NCBI GenBank assembly: GCA_030280995.1
Contig: JASXTE010000016.1
Span: 11,910,501 to 11,974,500, forward strand
DNA: 64,000 nt
From: Hemileia vastatrix
Taxonomy: Eukaryota; Basidiomycota; Pucciniomycetes; Pucciniales; Zaghouaniaceae
Direction of reading: 5' to 3'
Shown here one piece after another: positions 23,095 through 33,278 of the stretch. A program made the translations under genes and the position numbers. Position 1 is the first letter of the stretch; each line of letters opens with the position of its first letter. Below the pieces are notes generated by a model, which did not search any database, was not told the DNA's origin, and saw only the letters and a program-made list of their open reading frames with translations.

Positions 23095-26000
23095 CTAAGA
23101 TTTTTTCTTTTTGTATTTTTTCAACAGAGCAGGCAGATTTGAAATTTCTTTGCCAGGTATCCATGCATCATGTTCAGATGATTTGTTCTTATATCTCAAT
23201 AAATATTCAGTACCTCTTTCAGAAGTGATAATTCTATCATTGAGAATTTTATCAATTTCTGCTGTTTCTGTGACTTCCTGAGGGTTCTTCTTAGGTCTTC
23301 CTCTTCTTTTTGGAAATAAGTCACTGTTGGAAGTATAAGGTTTAAGCAAAGAAATGGGAAAGACAGGATGTTTCCTATCATATGGAGAATACAATACAAC
23401 TTCTACTGCATTATCACCAACCATTCTTTTAACAACAAATGGTCCTACAAAAGGATCTTTTAATTTGTGGTTACCTTGTAAATTGAAATGGACAGTAGAG
23501 ATCAACACTTCATCACCCTTGTTAAATGTGTATTCTTTATGGGATTTATCCCATCTTTTCTTTTCATATTCAAATGCTTTATCAATACAACTCTGAGCAT
23601 GTTTTCTGCATAGCTGTTGCATTTGCATAAAAGATTTTACACCAGGATGTAGTTCCAACTTAGGTAATTTATTATTGAGAATCTGAGCAGGAGTGTTTGG
23701 GACATAACCTAACCAAAGCTCAAAAGGCTTTTTCTCAGTGACAGAATGAACAGTGCTATTATATGCAAATTCAAGACCAGGCAAAAGAGTGACCCAATCA
23801 TGAGTAAATCTGTCATTATCTTTATATTCTAAACCAAAGGCACAATACCTTCTAATCATATCTTCCAGAGTTTGAATCATTCTTTCAGCTAGACCATCAG
23901 TCTGAGGATGGTGAGCTGTAGATAATTTTAACTCACAGCCACAAATATCCATCAAAGAGGTCCAAAACTCAGAAGTGAATTTTGGATCCCTATCAGAGAT
24001 AATGGCTTTTGGAAAACCAATAATATTAAACATGTAAGACCACCATAAGAAAGCTAATTCTTTGGTGGATACATCTTTGTGGGTTGGAATAAATTTGCAC
24101 ATTTTTGTGAATCTATCAACTATTACCCAACAAGAGTTAAAGCTGTCTTTACCTGCAACAGGAAGACCAGTGACAAAATCCATATTAATGATTTGCCAGG
24201 GAGCACTAGGTGCTTCAATATGTTGTAATAACCCTGCTCTCTTGCCTGTTAACTTTTTAGATTTTTGGCAGGAATCACAAGATTCAACATATAATTTTAT
24301 GTCTTCAGACATATTAGCCCACCATGCAGTGTTTTTGATTCTAATCAATGTTTTTTCAAGATCAAAATGACCAGCTAATATGTCATCATGACAAAGTTTG
24401 AGGATAGTTTCTTTCATTGAAGGAGGAATAACAATTACATTGGTAAGCTTCCTTCTATAATAAATATAACCATCTTCAATAGAAAACTTTCCTTTATTTA
24501 AAGCATTTTGGTATTTTGCAGGAAGAGTTTTTATTAATGCTTGAATTGAAGCATTCTTAGGATCATTCAAAATAGTAACTAATTTATTTAAGTCAGAATC
24601 TTTATCATATGAATCCAGTATTAACTGTAATAACTCTTCTTCCATATCAACTATAAATATACCATGTATATGAACAGTGTCATCCTCAGGTACATAAGCA
24701 GGATTGGAGTCATTATTTGGCAGAGGCAATCTGGAGAGCATATCAACATTAGAGTGAACATTTCCAGCTCTGTGGATAATAGTCATCCTTCCTCTGTATT
24801 CCTGAACAGCAAGTTGCCACCTGAACATATGTCTGTTAGGTGTTTTGAGGTTTAAGAGAGATTTCACAGCACTACAGTCAGTTACCAACTCAAATTTTTG
24901 GTCATCCAAGTAGTAATGAAGTTTCTCAAGAGCCCAAACAACTGCTAAGCACTCCAATTGAGTGACACCATATTTCAATTCACTATTTCTTAAGGTTCTT
25001 GAAATATAACAAATTACAACCTCTGAGGATTTATCATTAATAATTTGCTTTTGGTGAAGGGCAGCACCCAGACCAATAAAGCTAGCATCTGTATAAAGTA
25101 CAAATGGCTTGTTAAAATCTGGAAGAGCCAATATAGGGGCTGACATTAAGCAATTTTTCAATGTATTAAAAGCTTTTTGACAGTCATCATTCCAGAGAAA
25201 AGCAACATCTTTTCTGGTTAGTTTTGTAAGAGGCAAGGCTATGACCTGATAATTTTTAATATATTGTCTATAATAGCCACACATACCTAAAAAACTTTGG
25301 ATTTCTCTTACAGAAGTTGGTGCTTTCACATTTTGAATGGCAGCAACTTTATTATGGTCTACACAAATTTGTAAGCCTGACACAACATGGCCAAGGACTT
25401 TCAAAGATTGAAAACCAAATTTACACTTTTTTAAAGATAAGGTCATATTGATTTCATCCATTTTTTGGAAAACTCTATTTAAATGAATCAGATGTTCATC
25501 AAAAGTTTTAGAAAAAACAATAATATCATCAATATAAACCATGAGCCAACCTTCAATAATTTCTTGATGGAAAGTGTTATCCATGACTTTTTGGAAAACT
25601 GAAGGAGCATTTTTAGGGCCAAATGGCATCCTAACATACTTATATATTCCCATATGAGTAGCAATAAGCAAAAAATTTTGAGAATTTTTCTCAACTGGAA
25701 CTTGATGATAACCTTTATTACCATCCAGACAACTAATAAATTTTGCACCTTGAAAGGTAGCATGTATTGAATTAATTCTGGGTAACGGATAAATATCATC
25801 AACAGTATAAGTATTTAAAGCTCTGTAATCTCCACATAATCTAGCTTTATCTTTTTCATAAGAAATTAAGACTGGGGAGATGACACAATATTTGGGGGTG
25901 ACATCCACTTTCTCAATGATATTCATTTTCAATAATGTTTCAATATTATCTTCAATATCTTTTCTTTTTGATGGAGAAGCAGGATATGGTTTTTTCTTAA

Positions 26001-29000
26001 GGGAAGGAGGAATATCACTCAAATTACAGGATAAGGTAATTTTCATCTCTTCCTGAACAATTCCCAAGACATGAGAACCATGAGCAAAAGCCATAGGGAA
26101 AGAGGTAATAGAGGCAACAATAGAATCCTTTTGTTCATCAGTCAAATGATCACCAAAAGAAGCGGTATTTATTTCATGTAATAAATCATCCATTTCAGTT
26201 GTTGTTCTACCTTTACATTGGGTCAGTGAGTTACAAGATTTCAACAAATGCCCAGAAGGTTTAGGAGAAGAAATTTTGAATTTTCTTTTCCCATTTATTC
26301 CTAAGGTAAAGCAATTATTTGCTGGGTCCAGTTTCACACCAAACATGGTCAAAATATCATTTCCCATAATAAACCAATTGCTCAAATTATCATTTTTCAT
26401 GACAACAAATTCACAAATAGCTCTGACAAAACCACCATTATATTTGAAGAATACAGAGGTTTTGTATTTGCCAATAGGAAATAAGGTAGAACCATACCCT
26501 CTCCATTTTTCAGAAGTTATAGGTAATAATTTACTCAAATATTCCTTATCCACTGAAGCCAAAGCTTTTTCAGATACTACACTTCCTCCAGCACCAGAAT
26601 CAAGAACTACATCAACATTTTTACCATTAATGATAACAGGTGCCTTTAAAGGGGATATAGGAATAGAATTGTTAGTAATATCTCTAATTATCTCAGCATT
26701 TTCTACTGAAGATAAATTCAATACACAATCTTCAGATATATTATTTAAATAATGGACATCATGTTCCAACATTAAAACATCTTTAACAGATTCATTGTCA
26801 TAGGAGATATTACTTTCACAGTCACTGAAAGAATTATTGACATCAAGTTCAAGTTCATCAGTGTCTTCATTTTGTTCAACAAGATGAATTTTCTTGTCAC
26901 AAACATGACCCTTCTGCCACGGTTTGTTACATTTATAACAAGTATTTGTTGCATATTTTTTAGGTGCAACTGGGGCAGAGGGTTTACCAGATTTTTCTGG
27001 GAGCTTTATAGAAGGTTTAATCTGATCATTATAAGATTTACTAAGGTAATTCTTTGGTTCATATCTATGGTTGAGTAGTACTTCATTACAGATATTAATG
27101 AAAGAAGAATTTTCCCTTACATGCTCAGTTCTAGCAACAATCAAATCCCTAAGAGAATTTGGTAATTTATACAAGATTTTATCTCTCCAAATATCATAAT
27201 CCATCTTTGGATCAATTGCTCTAAGGATTTTAGTTATTTTCATCAGAAAAACAATGGGCTTTTCAACAGAGGAGGATACATATCTAGTATTCTCATACAG
27301 TCTCTGCTGAGCTAACCTGAATTTTGAACCACCAAACTGATTCTCAATCAAGGATTTCCAATTATTCCATGTATAATGATTGTTATCTAAGAGGACAGAT
27401 TCATACCACATCAAGGCTACATTGGAAAATAAAGAAATTAGCTTAGAAACAATTTCCTCATCAGGTAGTTTATAAGATCTCTTTAAATTATCAATTCTTT
27501 GGATAAAGTGTTGCCAATCAGAGGAAGAATCACCATCAAAGGTAAGATATTGGTCTAACTTAGGCCAATTTTTCTGACTACTGGGATGGTCCACTTTTTG
27601 ATTTGAATTATTCATTAGTAATAATTCCTGAAGTTTAGCCAGGTGTTCAGAAATTTCATTATTTACAGAAACAGCTGGTGCATGACCATCACAAGATTTT
27701 TTGCTAGTAGCAAAAGATTTTACAGACTCATTGTCAGTTTGTTTAATGGTTGAAATATGAGGAAGAAAGGATGAACTTTGTTCAGGTTTTTTCCCTTTAT
27801 TTTTATGCATCTTACTGGCAGAAATCTCATTTAATTCATTATTGATGGTTAAGGTTGAGAACTTTTCCTGTAGGTCAGACACATAGTTTCTTATTCTTGG
27901 AATTTCAGACATCTGGTCATTCACTTTTGCAAGAGATAGAACATTTCTGTCCTCAGAAACTGAGTGTTTGGTACTTAGTGCATGGAAGTCATTTTTTAGT
28001 TTCTTCAACTCATTTTGTAGAGATTTTATTTCATTTTTGAATGAATAATTTTCCTCAATAAGGGGTTTCAATTCACTCAATGTTTTATGCAGACTGATAT
28101 TTCTATCTGAGATAGCTCTATGGTCACTTCTTATTTGTTTTTGTTGACTAAGAACAATATTCAAGGTTTCTTTGATTTTTAAATAAGCTGTATCTTGTAC
28201 AGAAGAACTCACTCTACATTGCAAGTGTAAATTATTTAATCTATCATTTTCATGGATTAACACATCTCTCACATGTTTGTCTTTCACAATATTAAAATCA
28301 AGGGTATCTTTCAAAATTTCCTCAGAAGTTTTTTCAATTAAGTTATAGATTTCAGGGGGAACAGAATCATTTTTAATTGCAAGAGAAGGATTAATTAAAG
28401 ATGTAGAAGTTAAATGTAAAGGTTCATCAAAGGACAATTTGCTAATTACATCAATAGGGCTACTAGTTACAGGAAGCTGTCTTTTAACAGGTTTAACTGT
28501 TCTTTCACCATGTTCAATAATATTACCTGCAGAAGAAGATTTATTAGAAAACATACCCAAGTGACTATCAACCAAATTACTTACCATGGCAGAGGAGGAA
28601 ACTTCCCCTGGGACTGGGTTTGGGATTGTGCTTGGGCCTTCTTTCTCCTGCTTTGTTGGTAGGGATGAGGAGGTGGATGGAAATTGGGTGTTCTGGATGG
28701 GCCAGGCTGATGATGAGGAGGGTGTTGCACATTCTGTTGGTAGTGACTCATTAGATAATCCCATTTCCATTGCTCTACTTCCATAGTATTTGGATTTTGG
28801 ATGGTGGAGCTGGGTGGCTGTGAAGGTTGAGCCTGAAATTGAAGCTGATTGGGAGGCAATTGAGGAGGGGCCTGGGCCTGAATCTGGTTCCTGAGTTCTT
28901 GGACCTGATCCCACAATGTGTCTACCTTTGCTTTGTACGTCATATTTTCTGTCTTCAACTCTTTTATATGACTGGAGAGGTTGCTGATTTGTTGTGGCAG

Positions 29001-29322
29001 AGGAAGCTTTTTTATTTTGAAGCCTTTTGGAAGACCTTCTTGAGGCACTAGAGGCTTTACTTCCTTCTGTGGTACTGGGGGAAGGGGGTTTGGTTTGTTT
29101 GCATTTCCTGTCATTTCCACATCCTGCAGTATGAGAATTCTTTGTGTTAGCATAAGATTTTTTATGACCAACTTTAGAAGAACTTACAGTGTCAGCATCA
29201 TAGTCAATTTCTATCTCATCCACTTGCATGTTATCCATTTTTTCTGTCAAATTGTTGGACATACTAGTGGGAAGATTAAATTTTACTTTGTACTTTATAA
29301 AAAAATAATCAAAGTTAGTCAA
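23095..29322 (-). CDS. Gy2 Gag-Pol polyprotein with chromodomain
   Basis: This single 2075-codon frame encodes the retrotransposon polyprotein. The N-terminal 250 residues are Ser/Pro-rich and overlap another frame. Residues ~350-490 form a coiled coil and the capsid starts near 582 (NWPKLDQYLTFDG). The zinc knuckle is CYKCNKPWQKGHVC near 792. The protease motif is VVLDSGAGGS near 900. The reverse transcriptase has YIDD near 1267 and RNase H has LYTDASFIGLG near 1410. The integrase has HHCC cysteines (CDSCQKSK), MDFVTGLP, ISDRDP and HHPQTDGLAER near 1645-1815. The chromodomain is near 2015-2070. No lesion is visible. The true start may be the Met at 29262, 20 codons inside. Gag and Pol share one frame, so their ratio must be set by processing or turnover, not by frameshifting. 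Confidence 0.95.
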   Translation of the reverse strand: MTNFDYFFIKYKVKFNLPTSMSNNLTEKMDNMQVDEIEIDYDADTVSSSKVGHKKSYANTKNSHTAGCGNDRKCKQTKPPSPSTTEGSKASSASRRSSKRLQNKKASSATTNQQPLQSYKRVEDRKYDVQSKGRHIVGSGPRTQEPDSGPGPSSIASQSASISGSTFTATQLHHPKSKYYGSRAMEMGLSNESLPTECATPSSSSAWPIQNTQFPSTSSSLPTKQEKEGPSTIPNPVPGEVSSSAMVSNLVDSHLGMFSNKSSSAGNIIEHGERTVKPVKRQLPVTSSPIDVISKLSFDEPLHLTSTSLINPSLAIKNDSVPPEIYNLIEKTSEEILKDTLDFNIVKDKHVRDVLIHENDRLNNLHLQCRVSSSVQDTAYLKIKETLNIVLSQQKQIRSDHRAISDRNISLHKTLSELKPLIEENYSFKNEIKSLQNELKKLKNDFHALSTKHSVSEDRNVLSLAKVNDQMSEIPRIRNYVSDLQEKFSTLTINNELNEISASKMHKNKGKKPEQSSSFLPHISTIKQTDNESVKSFATSKKSCDGHAPAVSVNNEISEHLAKLQELLLMNNSNQKVDHPSSQKNWPKLDQYLTFDGDSSSDWQHFIQRIDNLKRSYKLPDEEIVSKLISLFSNVALMWYESVLLDNNHYTWNNWKSLIENQFGGSKFRLAQQRLYENTRYVSSSVEKPIVFLMKITKILRAIDPKMDYDIWRDKILYKLPNSLRDLIVARTEHVRENSSFINICNEVLLNHRYEPKNYLSKSYNDQIKPSIKLPEKSGKPSAPVAPKKYATNTCYKCNKPWQKGHVCDKKIHLVEQNEDTDELELDVNNSFSDCESNISYDNESVKDVLMLEHDVHYLNNISEDCVLNLSSVENAEIIRDITNNSIPISPLKAPVIINGKNVDVVLDSGAGGSVVSEKALASVDKEYLSKLLPITSEKWRGYGSTLFPIGKYKTSVFFKYNGGFVRAICEFVVMKNDNLSNWFIMGNDILTMFGVKLDPANNCFTLGINGKRKFKISSPKPSGHLLKSCNSLTQCKGRTTTEMDDLLHEINTASFGDHLTDEQKDSIVASITSFPMAFAHGSHVLGIVQEEMKITLSCNLSDIPPSLKKKPYPASPSKRKDIEDNIETLLKMNIIEKVDVTPKYCVISPVLISYEKDKARLCGDYRALNTYTVDDIYPLPRINSIHATFQGAKFISCLDGNKGYHQVPVEKNSQNFLLIATHMGIYKYVRMPFGPKNAPSVFQKVMDNTFHQEIIEGWLMVYIDDIIVFSKTFDEHLIHLNRVFQKMDEINMTLSLKKCKFGFQSLKVLGHVVSGLQICVDHNKVAAIQNVKAPTSVREIQSFLGMCGYYRQYIKNYQVIALPLTKLTRKDVAFLWNDDCQKAFNTLKNCLMSAPILALPDFNKPFVLYTDASFIGLGAALHQKQIINDKSSEVVICYISRTLRNSELKYGVTQLECLAVVWALEKLHYYLDDQKFELVTDCSAVKSLLNLKTPNRHMFRWQLAVQEYRGRMTIIHRAGNVHSNVDMLSRLPLPNNDSNPAYVPEDDTVHIHGIFIVDMEEELLQLILDSYDKDSDLNKLVTILNDPKNASIQALIKTLPAKYQNALNKGKFSIEDGYIYYRRKLTNVIVIPPSMKETILKLCHDDILAGHFDLEKTLIRIKNTAWWANMSEDIKLYVESCDSCQKSKKLTGKRAGLLQHIEAPSAPWQIINMDFVTGLPVAGKDSFNSCWVIVDRFTKMCKFIPTHKDVSTKELAFLWWSYMFNIIGFPKAIISDRDPKFTSEFWTSLMDICGCELKLSTAHHPQTDGLAERMIQTLEDMIRRYCAFGLEYKDNDRFTHDWVTLLPGLEFAYNSTVHSVTEKKPFELWLGYVPNTPAQILNNKLPKLELHPGVKSFMQMQQLCRKHAQSCIDKAFEYEKKRWDKSHKEYTFNKGDEVLISTVHFNLQGNHKLKDPFVGPFVVKRMVGDNAVEVVLYSPYDRKHPVFPISLLKPYTSNSDLFPKRRGRPKKNPQEVTETAEIDKILNDRIITSERGTEYLLRYKNKSSEHDAWIPGKEISNLPALLKKYKKKKS
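28527..28584 (-). other. Second intron-like segment in Gy2 gag
   Basis: GTAAGT overlaps the Trp-stop of the overprinted ORF. CTAAT and a pyrimidine run precede TTCTGCAG, giving 58 nt as in both Gy1 copies. Removing it would leave the accessory product unchanged and would disconnect it from Pol. Confidence 0.35.
28581..29262 (-). CDS. Overprinted +1-frame ORF of Gy2, predicted spliced (29262-29188 + 29123-28581)
   Basis: This frame is +1 to Gag-Pol, in the same position as the Gy1 overprinted ORF. The unspliced frame has an ATG at 29171. If the 64-nt intron-like segment 29124-29187 is removed, Gag codons 1-25 (from Met 29262) join it, giving about 205 residues. Across the junction the two families read similarly: ADT|DVEMTG here and NDI|DIQMEG in Gy1-A. 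It continues with a Pro-rich part, a coiled coil (ISNLSSHIKELKTEN onward), a Gln/Pro linker, QWKWDYLMSHY, a His/Pro-rich and basic tail (SRRKKAQAQ) and a terminal LPW. Function is unknown. Because Gy2 is young and both frames are intact, both may be under selection. Confidence 0.62.
29124..29187 (-). other. Predicted 64-nt intron in Gy2 gag
   Basis: The signals are strong for a fungal intron: donor GTAAGT, branch point GCTAAC (plus 29145-29150) and acceptor CTGCAG. It starts in phase 0 after an Asp-Thr pair. The length is 3n+1, like the 58-nt segments of Gy1, although the lengths differ, so the frame change rather than the size is conserved. Confidence 0.62.
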
Positions 29323-29977
29323 TAATTTGCTCCAAATAATATAAAAAAAAAATTTTTTTTTTAATTAATTAAATTATAGAAAAAATAACTTTCAATATAA
29401 AGTAATAATTAAAAAATTAATTTTTTTTTTTTTTTAAAAAAAAAATATGGATTGCAAGTTTAAATTGGGAATAACAAGTTAGTTAATTCAACCAATTAAT
29501 TACCAATATTAAATATGGCAATATATTGGGACTAAGCACAATTACTTTTAAGTCAACCAAAAATTAACAATAATTAATAATAAAAAAAAAATTAAATTAA
29601 TAATTCAATTTGTATTAATAATAATGTCAATTCTTCTAGGACTAAGAGGATTTAACACTCTATAATGGTCAACTAGGAAAAAAAAAAAATTTTAAAAAAT
29701 TGAACACTTACACTCAGTGAATCAGCAATTAAGCCACAATCACTGTTATTGCAATAAAAATATAGTATTATGAGTGAGAGGCGCAAAGGTGAACTTACTA
29801 TAGTGATCAAAAAATCACTTCAAAATAATATAAAAATTAATATTATATAAACCTAATATGTCGAACCCAAGTTCGAAACACAGTCGCGGCAAAAGTTTCG
29901 TTTTGCTAGGTGGTCCGTGCGTTTTGTCGTTCGTCGCCAGGCTTCAATCGTCGTCGTCGTTTGGAAAGGCCCTCAGT
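29323..29977 (-). other. Gy2 untranslated leader
   Basis: This is 655 bp between the 5' LTR and Gag, with long A and T runs on the Gag side and a GC-richer part (29870-29977) next to the LTR. The sequence abutting the LTR reads ACTGAGGGCC on the minus strand. I cannot match it to a tRNA 3' end or to a self-priming site, so the primer is unknown. Confidence 0.5.
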
Positions 29978-31118
29978 TGTCGGCCGGTCGTCTAGAAGAA
30001 GGAGAAAATAGAAGAAGGAAAGAGAGGAGGAGAAGGAGGGAAAGTATGGGTAATAAAAAAAATAAAATTTTAATAAAATTATTTAATTTATTGAGAGAAA
30101 AACAACAATAAGTGAGCTGGGAGGTGACAACAACTTGGTTTTATTAATATTAATATTATTTTAAGTAAGAGTTCTGCGCGGCAACCCAAATAATTACTAT
30201 CAGACTTAAAGCAACCTTTAAATTGTTATATAAAATTTTAATTAGATTTTTATTACTAATAAAAAGAATATAAACGTAATATAAAAATTGTATTTAAATT
30301 GTTGAGTGTATAATAAGTGATAAGGCTACAGGGGATTATCCAAGGCCCTTTTATAGGCAATGGGTCCTCTGAAGCGCTACTATATCAGTAAATACAATGA
30401 TTAGAAAGGAATAAAACAAATATATCAAAAAGAGTAAATGAAACATAACAATATAGAGAAAAACATGAAACAATTAATTAAAAACCCAATTAAGAATCCA
30501 ATTTCCCCGCCATTAATCCCCAAATCAGTAAGTGACAATAGTAAATAACTAAACAAGAGTGGAAACATAGGAACTATGAGAAATATAATTCCCAACAGAT
30601 GGTCCATCCTGATTAGAGGACATTTTAAGTGAAACAAAAAATAATTTGACGCAACAAAACAATCAATTAATCTCAATTTAGTTCAAATTAATTTATTTGT
30701 TTTTTCTAACACAATTAAGGGTCAAAAGAAGCGTCCTTAATAATTGTTTAGTGTCATATGAGAGGTATTAGTTAATATATAAATTTAAGTAATTAATTTA
30801 AATATATTATAAATCAAATTTACACTTGTAATTATAATATATGTTTTTTAATTAATTAAATATAAATTTATAATTATTAAATATATAAAAATGCGCCATT
30901 ATTTGTAGAATATATTATATTATGCTCAATTTAATTGTATATAAAAATATATATAACCAATAAATTTAATGTAACATTTGTATATAATAAAATTCTTATA
31001 TAATTTCATTATGTAATAAAATATTAAGTTATATTCATTAAATACAAGTTTTACCCACTCTTTAAGGTTTTATAATTTATATATCATTTACTGGACTCCT
31101 GGAATAGCCTGGCTGACA
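29978..31118 (-). repeat. Gy2 5' LTR
   Basis: This is the upstream LTR and promoter of Gy2. It is followed by the TSD ATATT and by the second half of the relic chromodomain. Confidence 0.94.
30348..30355 (-). promoter_or_regulatory. TATA box of the Gy2 5' LTR
   Basis: On the minus strand CCTATAAAAGGG lies about 370 bp before the LTR's 3' end. It is the only strong TATA box in the LTR and is conserved in the relic LTR near 600. Confidence 0.55.
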
Positions 31119-31170
31119 ATATTATTCTTTCTAATGCTCCTGAACTTTTAAAATCTTTTCATTTATAATA
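31119..31170 (+). pseudogene. Relic gypsy chromodomain, 3' half
   Basis: This continues 21781-21918: after the duplicated ATATT the frame reads ILSNAPELLKSFHL and a stop. It marks the end of an old polyprotein. Confidence 0.7.
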
Positions 31171-32110
31171 TGCTTTTAAACCTAAACCTTAAAACTTTTT
31201 TTTCTTTATTAAACTTAAACTTAATTTTCTAAATCTAAAATTTTTTCATTTTTAATTTTTCATATTTTGTATTAATTCTTTCTTAAAAATCTAAATTAAA
31301 TCATGATTAAAATAAATAAAAATAAAAATGAAAGAAAAATGAAATCTAAAACAAAATAATCAAATTTAAATTTCTTTTCTTAAATCTTTTCAAAAATCAA
31401 TTTATGTTCTTTTATTTTCTTATTTCAATACTTTCTTTATTAAAAAAATTTTTTTAACATCAATTAATTCAACTCTAAATCTTTGAAATTCTTTTCTTTA
31501 TTTTATTTTCTTCTTTTATTTTTTCTTTTCATTTTCTAAGATCTCAAACCATCTAAATTTACACAAAACACCTCAACACAAATTCTCTCTCTCAACTTTA
31601 ACTTATCTTTGAAGAAATCTTTTTTTCATTCTTTTAAATTTTTTTCTTCATTTAAATTCATTTAAAAAAATTCTTTCTTCTTTTTTCTCTAAAAAAAATT
31701 AAATTAAAGTTAAAATTAAATAAATCTGAATAAAATTTTCTTTTCTCTTGTCAAATTGTTTTTTTCAAACTTACCTTAATTTCTTCTTTCTCTTAAATAA
31801 ATTTTTTTACAAAAATTCTTCCTATTCCTTTTAAAAATAATACAATCTATATTAAAAATAAAACACAAGAAAATAAGGTAAAATATTCAAGATAATTTAT
31901 ATAAAAAAATTTTCTTTTCTTCCTTTTCTCTCTTTATGTTTTTCCTTTCTCTCTTCTAAATTTTCTCCTCTATTTTCCTTTGAATCAAATCCCTCATAAT
32001 ATCCAAGACTCAAAAAATCTCTTTTTGAATTTTTCTTAAAAACTTTTTCTTCCCAAACTGGAAACATCCCTTAAATTTACATTAATTCTTTGGCTACAAC
32101 ATTTCAAGCC
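31171..32110. other. G-poor, T/A/C-rich non-coding tract
   Basis: Nearly a kilobase in which G is very rare on the plus strand while C stays common. There is no coding frame. It may be the 3' non-coding end of the relic gypsy element or a degenerated pyrimidine-rich repeat. Confidence 0.5.
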
Positions 32111-32717
32111 ACCTTGACAATCTTGTTGACCTTCTCACATAGGTTCTTGACAATCTTGTTGACCTTGTCACATAGGTTCTTGACAATTTTGATCAGGTCT
32201 TCTAGTTCAAACCTGGTCCAGTTCTTCTTCATCTGTTGTGGTGGTAACAATGGGTTCAGGAATGAAAGTCCCTTGAAGGACAAGCCTCAATAGGCTGTTC
32301 ATCTTTAATTTGAGGCTTGAAAACCATATCTTTTTCCACTTTGATGGGTGGTTCCTCAACTATCCCTACATTCTAAAACAAGGGAGAATTGATGAGTAAT
32401 CTATTAAACAATAAATTAATTACAAAGATTTTAATTCAATTTCAGGATCTTGTTTGAGTAAAAAGGTTGGGTTACTCAGTCCAACCTCTTCTAATTCTTC
32501 CTTATATTTTTCATCAATAAAAATTGTTCATTGAATTTTTAGAGCAGGAGCCACCTCAACTTCTGGCTCATATCATTGACCTCCTCTTCCTCTTACACCT
32601 GGTATTTTTGAAACTTAATTTTGGAAACCCAAACAGAAAATTCCTTCTGGTCTCCTTTTCTCATCAATTCATCCTCTTCCCCAACTACTGAGTTATCTTC
32701 AATGGGCACTTCCCATA
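32111..32717. other. Unassigned DNA with a short tandem repeat
   Basis: A ~33-bp unit (CTTGACAATCTTGTTGACCT and following bases) occurs two and a half times at about 32113-32195. The rest has no recognisable gene and short broken frames only. Confidence 0.4.
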
Positions 32718-32970
32718 CACCACACAATATGGGGGGCAGACTTGCTAGCAAGTCTGCAACCTTGAACCCAAACTCACCACAGATTGAACACACATTGAGC
32801 TATTGATAAAGGAACCATAAAATCAGGGATGAACACCACTCAGCAGAACAGTTTTAGGTGGGTTTTCAAGTAGAGTTCAGTATGGTTTCAGTATGAGTTC
32901 AGTCTGAGTTCCATCTGAGTTCCATCTGATTTCAGGTTGAGGACTTTCTAGCAAGTCCACCCCCTATATT

Positions 32971-33120
32971 AGGGGGTGTCAGTTCTGGCAAATCCGCACT
33001 TACAAATCCGCACTTAAATTTGACCAAATCCGCACTTAAATAAGTGCGGATTTCCAAAACACACTAGCCCCAATACTGGTGGATTTCAAAATGAAATAAG
33101 TCACTTATTTCACTCAAATC
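32971..33120. repeat. Harbinger left end: TIR and subterminal motif array
   Basis: The TIR is followed by three direct and one inverted AATCCGCACTTA copies, the last two forming a near-palindrome (CCGCACTTAAATAAGTGCGG). The right end (about 36060-36163) mirrors this, with some copies changed to AATCAGCACTT. Confidence 0.8.
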
Positions 33121-33278
33121 CGCACTTTCTCAACCAAAAGTGCTGATTTCACCATCAAGTCCCATTTCACTGATTTGTCAGCATCATCCCATTCATACGC
33201 AGCACTCCGCAGAATAACACTTCATAACTCAAAACATCGTACATCACTTACATCTTCATATCATATCATATAAGAGTC

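Larger units (their letters stand above)
21919..31118 (-). mobile_element. Gy2: intact, recent Ty3/gypsy chromovirus
   Basis: This is a 9.2-kb element with two 1141-bp LTRs (21919-23059 and 29978-31118, ends TGTCGG and GGCTGACA) and a perfect 5-bp TSD ATATT (21914-21918 and 31119-31123). I noticed only one difference between the LTRs (CGATAA versus CAATAA near 22049 and 30108). Gag-Pol is one open frame of 2075 codons with all catalytic motifs. A purine tract (AGAGTGAGGGAG on minus) precedes the 3' LTR. It was inserted into a relic chromodomain and is likely still mobile or was so very recently. Confidence 0.96.

Noticed and set aside
29978..31118. Self-priming of Gy2 reverse transcription
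   Set aside because: The bases next to the LTR (ACTGAGGGCC on minus) have no complementary match that I could find near the likely transcript start.
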